From positions 3,124,501 to 3,188,500 of the forward strand of contig NZ_JBFOHP010000002.1 in the NCBI RefSeq assembly GCF_040907265.1: a DNA stretch of 64,000 nucleotides. Direction: 5' to 3'. Under the pieces are notes generated by a model. That model searched no databases and was not told where the DNA came from. It was given only the letters and a program-made list of their open reading frames with translations. The translations under genes and the position numbers were made by a program. Below are positions 27,261 through 36,559 of the stretch, in pieces. Each line of letters opens with the position of its first letter. The first letter of the stretch is position 1. This DNA comes from Streptomyces sclerotialus. Lineage in GTDB: Bacteria; Actinomycetota; Actinomycetes; Streptomycetales; Streptomycetaceae.

Positions 27261-28676
27261 GTGGCCGCCGCACCGACCAGACCGGGCGCGTCGGCACGCG
27301 AGGGCGAATCCCTCGCGTCCGCGCGCCGCGCCAAGCGCTTCATCACGGGCATCGCCGCCATCGCCGCCATCGGCGGTGCCCTGTTCGGCTACGACACCGG
27401 AGTGGTCTCCGGAGCGCTCCCCTTCATGGAGGAGCACTTCGGACTCACCTCCCTCGGGGAAGGCATCATCACCAGCGCCCTGCTGATCGGCGCGGCCTTC
27501 GGCTCGCTGGCCGGCGGGCGCATGTCCGACCGGCTCGGCCGCCGCAACTCCCTGCTGTGGGCCGGCGCGGTGTTCATCGCGGGCGCGGTCGCCGTCGCGG
27601 TCGCGCCCTCGGTCCCCTTCATGGTGGTGGCGCGCTTCGTCCTCGGCCTCGCCGTGGGCAGCGCGTCCGTCATCACCCCGCTGTACCTGTCGGAGATCGC
27701 CCCGCCGCACATCCGCGGCCGGCTGGTCTCCTTCAACTCCCTGATGATCGTCAGCGGTCAGCTGCTGGCGTACCTCATCAACGCGGTGCTCGCGCACTGG
27801 GAGGCGTGGCGCTGGATGCTCGGCCTCGCCGCGCTGCCCGCCGTCGCCCTCTTCATCGGCCTGTTCTTCCTGCCGGACACCCCGCGCTGGTACATGAGCA
27901 AGGGGCGTACGGAGGAGGCGGGCGCCGTGCTGCGGCGCACCCTGCCGGCCGGTGAAGTGGACGACGAGCTGGCACGCATCGAGCAGGCCCGCACCCTGGA
28001 GGAGAACGCCCAGCGCGGCGCCTGGCAGGAGCTGCGCACCCCCTGGGTGCGCCGCATCCTCCTGGTCGGCATCGGCCTGTCGGTCGTCCAGCAGATCACC
28101 GGCGTCAACGCGGTCATCTACTTCGCCCCGAAGATCCTGCTGACCACCGGCCTCGGCACCAACGCCGCGATCACCGCCACCATCGCGGTCGGCGCGGTCT
28201 CCGTGCTCGCCACCGCGGTCGGCATGTCACTGATCGACAAGGTCGGCCGCCGCCCGATGTTGATCTGGGGCCTGACCGGGATGACCGCCTCCCTGGTGCT
28301 GCTCGGCGCGTCCTTCCACCTCCCGCAGTCCACCGGCGTCAGCTACCTCGTACTCGCCCTGATGGTGCTCTACATGGCCTTCATGCAGGCCACGCTGAAC
28401 ACCGGGGTGTGGCTGCTGCTCGCCGAGATGTTCCCGCTGAAGGTGCGCGGACTGGCCATGGGCGCGGCGGTGTTCGTGATGTGGCTCGTCAACTTCGCGG
28501 TGGCGCTGCTCTTCCCGGTCCTGCTGGATGCGGCCGGCGCCGCGCTCACGTTCTGGACCTTCGGCGTGATGTGCGTACTGTCGCTGGTCTTCTGCAAGCG
28601 GTACGCGCCGGAGACCAAGGGCATGGCCCTGGAGGACCTGGAACACGAACTGCGCAAGGCCGCGGCCGGCGGCTGA
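27261..28676 (+). CDS. iolT: sugar-porter MFS transporter, probable myo-inositol permease (IolT-like)
   Basis: 471 residues with 12 membrane helices. It has the sugar-porter signatures GYDTGVVSGALPF in helix 1, RxGRR-type DRLGRRN after helix 2, PLYLSEIAPPHIRGRLVS, PDTPRWY at the end of helix 6, QQITGVNAVIYFAP, and PETKG near the C-terminus. GTG start 4 bases after the iolH stop. Position in the iol operon makes inositol the likely substrate. The last gene before a strong terminator. Confidence 0.9.
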   Translation: MAAAPTRPGASAREGESLASARRAKRFITGIAAIAAIGGALFGYDTGVVSGALPFMEEHFGLTSLGEGIITSALLIGAAFGSLAGGRMSDRLGRRNSLLWAGAVFIAGAVAVAVAPSVPFMVVARFVLGLAVGSASVITPLYLSEIAPPHIRGRLVSFNSLMIVSGQLLAYLINAVLAHWEAWRWMLGLAALPAVALFIGLFFLPDTPRWYMSKGRTEEAGAVLRRTLPAGEVDDELARIEQARTLEENAQRGAWQELRTPWVRRILLVGIGLSVVQQITGVNAVIYFAPKILLTTGLGTNAAITATIAVGAVSVLATAVGMSLIDKVGRRPMLIWGLTGMTASLVLLGASFHLPQSTGVSYLVLALMVLYMAFMQATLNTGVWLLLAEMFPLKVRGLAMGAAVFVMWLVNFAVALLFPVLLDAAGAALTFWTFGVMCVLSLVFCKRYAPETKGMALEDLEHELRKAAAGG

Positions 28677-28700
28677 CCGGGCGGACGCGGAGCGGGACGG

Positions 28701-28735
28701 GACGGGGCCGGGCGAGGCGATCGCCCGGCCCCGTC
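28701..28735 (+). terminator. terminator of the iolEGHT operon
   Basis: GACGGGGCCGGGCGA (28701-28715) pairs perfectly with TCGCCCGGCCCCGTC (28721-28735) around GGCGA, 25 bases after the transporter stop. Confidence 0.85.
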
Positions 28736-28960
28736 CGCGTACGGCAGCCCGGCCCGTCCGCGTACGGCAACGGCCGTCCGGGCCGTGTCACGGGCGTCAC
28801 CGTTACGCGGGTCTTCCGTCACAGGGCTTCTACAGACTGTCCCCGTCACTCAAGGACCTCGTTGCACCAGGCACAGGGTGAGTGATCACCAAGCCGTGCG
28901 CAGTTCCCCCGCGGGCTCCTCCGGGCCGCCTGCGTACGGCTCCAGGGAGGTGCGCAGAAC

Positions 28961-29167
28961 ATGACCGACCGAAGACTCTGGTCGTACAAGGAGATCGCCG
29001 CACACATCCGGGTCCAGCCGGACACCGTGCGCTCCTACCGGAAGCACGGGCTGCTGCCACCACCCGACCTCGTGGAGGGCGGCAAGCCGTACTGGTACGC
29101 CGACACCGTACGGGAATGGGTGGCCCGGCGGCCGGGCCACCGCGGCCGGCGCGACCGCGAGGCCTGA
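28961..29167 (+). CDS. very small HTH DNA-binding protein
   Basis: 68 residues containing little beyond one winged or MerR/AlpA-like helix-turn-helix (WSYKEIAAHIRVQPDTVRSYRKHGLLPPPDLVEGGKPYWYADTVREWV). GGGAGGTG 9 bases before the ATG is a strong ribosome site. There is no dimerisation or ligand domain. It could be an excisionase-like regulator or a general small DNA-binding protein; such proteins are common in Streptomyces outside phage. An inverted repeat GGTGA-GTGA-TCACC (28877-28890) lies in its upstream region and could be its own operator. It is followed by a hairpin terminator. Confidence 0.85.
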   Translation: MTDRRLWSYKEIAAHIRVQPDTVRSYRKHGLLPPPDLVEGGKPYWYADTVREWVARRPGHRGRRDREA

Positions 29168-29188
29168 GCAGCCGCCGGCCTTGCCTCC

Positions 29189-29214
29189 GGCCCCGCATCA
29201 TCGGGTGCGGGGCC
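29189..29214 (+). terminator. terminator of the small HTH gene
   Basis: GGCCCCGCA (29189-29197) pairs with TGCGGGGCC (29206-29214) across an 8-base loop, followed by GTTTCA. It begins 22 bases after the stop. Confidence 0.75.
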
Positions 29215-29225
29215 GTTTCAGTACC

Positions 29226-29303
29226 TCGGTACGGGTGCGCGCTTCGGTACGGGTGCGCGCCTCAGTACGGGCCTGCGTCTCAGTGCGGGACTTCCGCTGT
29301 GCC
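29226..29303. repeat. degenerate 18-bp tandem repeats at the 3' end of the lacI gene
   Basis: Units TCGGTACGGGTGCGCGCT (29226-29243), TCGGTACGGGTGCGCGCC (29244-29261) and TCAGTACGGGCCTGCGTC (29262-29279) are followed by a diverged unit TCAGTGCGGGACTTCCGC plus six bases. The last TCAGTACGG is the end of the lacI coding region. The first two units differ at one base. Confidence 0.75.
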
Positions 29304-30413
29304 TCAGTACGGGGCCGTCGCTGTGCCCCGGATCTCCAGCGAGGGCTCCACGAGCTGCCGTTCGGCCGGGCGGGACGGGCGGTCCATCCGGTCCAGGAGA
29401 CAGCGCGCAGCCCGCCGCCCCACCTCGTAGCCGGCGTTGTTCACCGTCGTCAGCCACAGGTGCCGGATCCGGGCGAGGTAGGTGTTGTCGCAGCCGACGA
29501 GGGAGAGGTCGCGCGGTACGTCGAGGCCCAGCTCCTGCGCCGCGGAGAGCACGCCGACGGCCGCGATGTCGTTGAACGCGAAGACGGCGGTGGGGCGTTC
29601 GCCGCCACGCCGGCCGCCGAGCAGCCGTACGGCCGCGCGGTAACCGCCCTCCTCCGTCGCGTCGCCGGGCGCCATCACCACCCCGCCTTCGAGGCCGTGC
29701 TCGCGCATCGCCGCCTCGTAACCGCGCCGCCGCAGCGCTCCGACGCTGCCCGGGCCCATGATGTGGGCGATCCGGCGGTGGCCGAGGCCGATGAGGTGCT
29801 CGGTGGCGAGCCGGGCACCCCGCTCGTCGTCGTTGGCGACGGTGTCCACCCGGGGCAGTTCCGGGTCGTGAGTGCCCGCGACGACGGTCGGCAGCCGGCC
29901 GGCGGCCTCGGCGAGTGCGCCGCTGTCCGGCAGCGTGCCCACCGCGACCAGGCCGTCCACCCGCAGCTCGGCGAACGTACGGGTGAAGTCCTCCCCCGTA
30001 TGCCGGTCGAGCCTGCCGTCGGCCATCAGCATCCGCAGGCCGTGCGCGTGCAGCACCGCGTTCAGGCCGTCCAGCAGCTCCACGAACCACGGGTTGCGCA
30101 TGTCGTTGAGCAGCACGCCGACGGTGTGCGTACGACGCGCCACGAGGCTGCGCGCGGCGGCGTTGGGCCGGTAGTCCAGCTCCCGGACCGCGTCCAGGAC
30201 GGCGGCCCGCTTGGCGTCGCTCACCTGCGGCGCGCCCCGGAGCACGAGGGAGACCAGTGACTTGGAGACACCCGCGCGCTCGGCGACGCTGCGGATCGTC
30301 GGCGGCCTGCCGGCCACGTCCGCGGCCCGCGCCGTGCGCCCCGCACGCCTGGCACGCCCTGCCGGCTCTTCGGCGGGCGCAGGCGCACCAGGCCGCTTGT
30401 TGGACCGTTCCAT
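29304..30413 (-). CDS. LacI-family transcriptional regulator of the inositol locus
   Basis: 369 residues from ATG 30413 (GTG 30431 is possible but would sit within the GGAAGG that serves as ribosome site). A 40-residue Ala/Arg/Pro-rich extension precedes the HTH (PTIRSVAERAGVSKSLVSLVLRGAPQVS) and hinge helix (NAAARSLVARRT). The effector domain of periplasmic-binding type follows (VGVLLNDMRNPWFVELLDGLN ... LVGCDNTYLARIRHLWLTTV). Its N-terminal codons contain an operator-like sequence identical over 13 bases to one before the divergent dehydrogenase gene, which suggests autoregulation and control of that gene. The ligand is probably a sugar or cyclitol. Confidence 0.9.
   Translation of the reverse strand: MERSNKRPGAPAPAEEPAGRARRAGRTARAADVAGRPPTIRSVAERAGVSKSLVSLVLRGAPQVSDAKRAAVLDAVRELDYRPNAAARSLVARRTHTVGVLLNDMRNPWFVELLDGLNAVLHAHGLRMLMADGRLDRHTGEDFTRTFAELRVDGLVAVGTLPDSGALAEAAGRLPTVVAGTHDPELPRVDTVANDDERGARLATEHLIGLGHRRIAHIMGPGSVGALRRRGYEAAMREHGLEGGVVMAPGDATEEGGYRAAVRLLGGRRGGERPTAVFAFNDIAAVGVLSAAQELGLDVPRDLSLVGCDNTYLARIRHLWLTTVNNAGYEVGRRAARCLLDRMDRPSRPAERQLVEPSLEIRGTATAPY
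30400..30413. promoter_or_regulatory. LacI-type operator copy overlapping the lacI start codon
   Basis: TTGGACCGTTCCAT (30400-30413) covers the ATG of the lacI gene (CAT on the plus strand). It is identical over TTGGACCGTTCCA to the copy at 30573. The central CG and near-dyad TTGGAxC/GxTCCAA layout is that of LacI-family operators. Confidence 0.6.
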
Positions 30414-30450
30414 GTCCGGAAATCCTTCCACCCACCCGCGAACCCGTCAA

Positions 30451-30498
30451 CGCATCCGTCGGCGCACCCGTCGACGCATCCGTCGGCGCATCCGTCGA
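30451..30498. repeat. four 12-bp tandem repeats in the lacI leader
   Basis: CGCATCCGTCGG, CGCACCCGTCGA, CGCATCCGTCGG, CGCATCCGTCGA follow one another without gaps, ending in CGTGCG. They alternate as a 24-bp higher-order unit. They lie between the lacI start and the TTGACA at 30530. Confidence 0.85.
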
Positions 30499-30541
30499 CG
30501 TGCGAACAAGCCGCGTCGTCCCGCAGGGGTTGACACGACTA

Positions 30542-30551
30542 TGTAAGGACA
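30542..30551. promoter_or_regulatory. TGTAAGGACA box shared with the iolC/iolE region
   Basis: TGTAAGGACA is the exact reverse complement of TGTCCTTACA at 24183-24192. A TTGACA (30530-30535) lies just upstream and could be a -35 element reading towards the dehydrogenase gene. The sharing suggests one regulator controls both places. Confidence 0.55.
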
Positions 30552-30572
30552 TGCAGGGTTCCTGGACGTGCG

Positions 30573-30586
30573 TTGGACCGTTCCAA
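30573..30586. promoter_or_regulatory. LacI-type operator before the second dehydrogenase
   Basis: TTGGACCGTTCCAA is a near-perfect 14-bp dyad (one mismatch pair) with central CG, 56 bases before the start of the plus-strand dehydrogenase. A copy identical over 13 bases lies at 30400. Confidence 0.65.
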
Positions 30587-30641
30587 ACCGCGGCCGTCCC
30601 GCCTCACCGGCGGCCGTGCCCACCACAAAGGAGTGGCAGCA

Positions 30642-31643
30642 ATGAAGCTCGGCCTCATCGGCACCGGCCGCATCGGCGCGTTCCACGCCGAGACCCTGAA
30701 GCGCGTCCCCGGCGTGCACGGGATCGTCGTCGCGGACGCGGACACCGCACGCGCCCGGGACCTCGCGGACAAGCTCGGCCTCCAGGCGGCGCCCACCATC
30801 GAGGACCTGTACGCGGACGGCGCCGACGGCGTGGTGATCACCGCGGCCACCAGCGCCCACGCCGCCCTCCTCCACCAGGCCCTGGACCACGGCGTCCCGG
30901 TCTTCTGCGAGAAGCCGGTGGCCCTGGACGTCCCCGGCACCGTCAGCGTCGTCGAGCGCGCCGCCCACAGCCCCGTCCCCGTACAGATCGGCTTCCAGCG
31001 CCGCTTCGACGCGGGCTACCGCGCCGCCCGCGAGGCGCTCCGCTCCGGCGAACTGGGCTGGCTGCACACCCTGCGCGCCTGCACCTCCGATCAGACGCCG
31101 CCGCCCGCCGCGTACATCCCCACCTCCGGCGGCCTCTTCCGTGACTGCTCCATCCACGACTTCGACATCCTGCGCTGGCTGACCGGGCGCGAGGTCGTCT
31201 CCGTCTTCGCCCAGGGCGCGAACAAGGGCGAGCCCTTCTTCGCCGACGGCGACGACGTCGACACCTGCGCCGCGCTGCTCCGCTTCGACGACGACACCCT
31301 GGCCACCGTCACCGCCACCCGTTACAACGGCGCGGGCCACGACGTACGCCTGGAGGTCTGCGGCTCCCAGGGCGCCCGCGTCGTCGGCCTGGACGACCGT
31401 GCACCGCTGCCCACCGCCGAGGCCCGGCTCTCCTGGCAGCAGGACACCCCGTACGCGACCTTCATGGAGCGCTTCCACGACGCGTACGTCACCGAGCTGA
31501 CCGCCTTCACCGAGGTCGCGGCGGGCCGCGCGGAGAACCCCTGCACCGCCGCCGACGCCCTGGAGGCGCTCTACATCGCCGAGGCCTGCGAGCGCTCACG
31601 CCGCACCGGCGAACCGGTCGCGGTCGCCGACGTCCGCGCCTGA
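30642..31643 (+). CDS. Gfo/Idh/MocA-family dehydrogenase, second inositol-type dehydrogenase
   Basis: A 333-residue NAD(P)-dependent oxidoreductase. It has GTGRIGAFHAETL at the N-terminus, CEKPVALD, QIGFQRRFDAGYRAAREAL and CSIHDFDILRWL (active-site Asp/His), matching IolG/IolX-like enzymes. AAGGAG lies 8 bases before the ATG. It probably oxidises another inositol isomer (scyllo- or D-chiro-) or a related sugar. It is transcribed away from the LacI gene, with an operator and a TGTAAGGACA box in between. Confidence 0.88.
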   Translation: MKLGLIGTGRIGAFHAETLKRVPGVHGIVVADADTARARDLADKLGLQAAPTIEDLYADGADGVVITAATSAHAALLHQALDHGVPVFCEKPVALDVPGTVSVVERAAHSPVPVQIGFQRRFDAGYRAAREALRSGELGWLHTLRACTSDQTPPPAAYIPTSGGLFRDCSIHDFDILRWLTGREVVSVFAQGANKGEPFFADGDDVDTCAALLRFDDDTLATVTATRYNGAGHDVRLEVCGSQGARVVGLDDRAPLPTAEARLSWQQDTPYATFMERFHDAYVTELTAFTEVAAGRAENPCTAADALEALYIAEACERSRRTGEPVAVADVRA

Positions 31644-31892
31644 GCCACGCCGTCACACCCTCTCCGGCATCAACCTGCTCCGCTGACCGGGCCGCCGGGC
31701 GCGGGCCGGGGTGCCGAAGCGGCGGGCGGCCAGGGGAAGGCTGCCCCCGTGCGTTCCAGGTTTCCTGTCCGCATCCGTTCCGGCCAGTTCTCCCCGTTTT
31801 CCCGTCTTTCCGCCTTTCCTCGTCTTTCCTCGCCTTTTCCGGGCGGCCCCGGTGCTGCCGGGGGCAGTATTTCCGGAGCGGTGTGAGGGGTT

Positions 31893-31921
31893 TTGCCGTT
31901 AATACCCCCTAGGGGTATACA
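31893..31921 (+). promoter_or_regulatory. copZ promoter with CsoR-like operator
   Basis: TTGCCG (31893-31898), 17 bases, then TATACA (31916-31921). The spacer and -10 contain ATACCCCCTAGGGGTAT (31902-31918), the G-tract dyad recognised by CsoR. Copper binding would release CsoR and open the promoter. No csoR gene is in the window. The rest of the 331-base gap (31644-31974) is pyrimidine-rich with no ORF I trust. Confidence 0.8.
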
Positions 31922-31974
31922 GTGGGTTACGGAAATCCGGAACACCTCATGCCACTCGGTACAAGGAGAGTCCC

Positions 31975-32208
31975 ATGACCGCACCGGCCGGCCAGCCTGT
32001 CACCACTACCTACAAGGTCACCGGGATGACCTGCGGCCACTGCGAGGGGGCGGTGAAGGAGGAGGTCTCGGCGATCCCCGGCGTCGTCTCCGTCGAGGCC
32101 GCGGCCACCACCGGGATCGTGACCGTCGTCTCGCAGGCACCGCTCGACGAGGAAGCCGTGCGCGCCGCCGTCGACGAGGCGGGGTACGAGCTCGTGGGCC
32201 AGGCCTGA
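31975..32208 (+). CDS. copZ: copper chaperone CopZ (HMA domain)
   Basis: A 77-residue single heavy-metal-associated domain with the metal-binding loop GMTCGHC and a ferredoxin-like fold pattern, ending in [17 protein letters not shown] precedes the ATG. It delivers Cu(I) to CopA, encoded 4 bases downstream. Confidence 0.95.
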   Translation: MTAPAGQPVTTTYKVTGMTCGHCEGAVKEEVSAIPGVVSVEAAATTGIVTVVSQAPLDEEAVRAAVDEAGYELVGQA

Positions 32209-32212
32209 TCCC

Positions 32213-34519
<2,307 letters not shown>

Positions 34520-34699
34520 GTCCGTCCCTTTACGCCCCACGGTCGGGCGGAGTTCCCTCCACCGCCTGGCAATTACGTGGGGTTCTTCACCTGATTAGGG
34601 ACCTTCACACAGTTCTCACAACCCGCACCGCACCCATACACTGGGGCCCCGATCTCCTGACCGGGACCCTTGACCGTATTCGCCCGATATGGCAAGAGA

Positions 34700-34850
34700 C
34701 CCAGATCACAGAGGTTCGGACGTAACCATTCGAGGGGGTCGTGAGTCTAACCGTGCAGTACAAGCACCCCGGCGGGGCTTGTACTCGACAACCGGACCGG
34801 TCTTGGGGGACTTCGTCCGGTTACGCGTAGCCGGGGCGACGTGCCCGGGG
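34700..34850 (+). ncRNA. candidate structured RNA (three stacked hairpins)
   Basis: Hairpin 1: GTACAAGC (34758-34765) with GCTTGTAC (34777-34784), extended inside by CCC/GGG. Hairpin 2: AACCGGAC (34790-34797) with GTCCGGTT (34815-34822). Hairpin 3: CCGGG (34831-34835) with CCCGG (34844-34848). They follow a TTGACC-like -35 near 34670. Ends and strand are inferred. I recall, without being able to check, that small RNAs have been reported beside citrate synthase in Streptomyces. A leader or sRNA is likely, but a DNA-binding role of the dyads is possible. Confidence 0.35.
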
Positions 34851-34968
34851 AGCTTTGAGCGGCCCTCCCGTACGTGCGCGTCCCGGCAGATCGCGTAAGG
34901 CAGTAGAGCAGGGTGCCCTCAATGGACGCCCGGACGGATCCCGTGGGGGGAATCCGACCCGGGAAAAG

Positions 34969-35023
34969 GGAAGCGCCCCCCGCTCCGGACCCGTGGGGGG
35001 ATCTGGAGCGAGGGGCGCTTTCC
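34969..35023 (-). terminator. terminator of the citrate synthase gene
   Basis: GGAAGCGCCCCCCGCTCC (34969-34986) pairs with GGAGCGAGGGGCGCTTTCC (35005-35023), with small mismatches, 71 bases beyond the citrate synthase stop. Read on the minus strand it ends in TTCCCTTTTCCC. Confidence 0.7.
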
Positions 35024-35093
35024 GCTGTGTACGGCCGGCCGCCGCCGGCCCTGGACCGGCCCGCCGGGCGGGCCGGTGCCTGAGCGACCGGTG

Positions 35094-36383
<1,290 letters not shown>

Positions 36384-36490
36384 GTCATCCCTCACCGACG
36401 TTGTGCCTCTTCTTCGAGGTGCCCTGACTGCCTATACCTTCCCCCATTTGGACCTTGCGTGTGCACTCGGGGTCGGCCATAGGGCCTTTA

Positions 36491-36509
36491 GGCGGCACTC
36501 AGTGCCGCC
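36491..36509 (-). terminator. hairpin after the recD2 gene
   Basis: GGCGGCA (36491-36497) pairs with TGCCGCC (36503-36509) across CTCAG, 51 bases beyond the recD2 stop and upstream of citrate synthase. Confidence 0.55.
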
Positions 36510-36559
36510 CAGCTGCCCATCTTGCGCCCCTTCGCCCCAAAGAGGAAAGGGGTGACACC

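Larger units (their letters stand above)
34520..35093. other. 574-base gene-free interval between copA and citrate synthase
   Basis: No ORF with convincing codon use. It holds a candidate promoter (TTGACC at 34670, about 150 bases after copA), a series of hairpins (see the ncRNA entry) and the citrate synthase terminator. The GC content is lower in 34570-34690 (AT-rich by local standards), as expected of a promoter region. Confidence 0.6.

Noticed and set aside
28961..29167. Phage excisionase marking a prophage or integrated element
   Set aside because: No integrase, attachment-site repeats, replication or transfer genes, or compositional shift is seen around it.
29226..29303. CRISPR-like repeat array
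   Set aside because: Units are 18 bp without spacers and no cas genes are present; they are tandem slippage repeats.
34689..34898. A 69-residue plus-strand protein in the copA-gltA interval
   Set aside because: Codon third positions are not biased and no ribosome site is seen; the hairpins suggest RNA structure instead.
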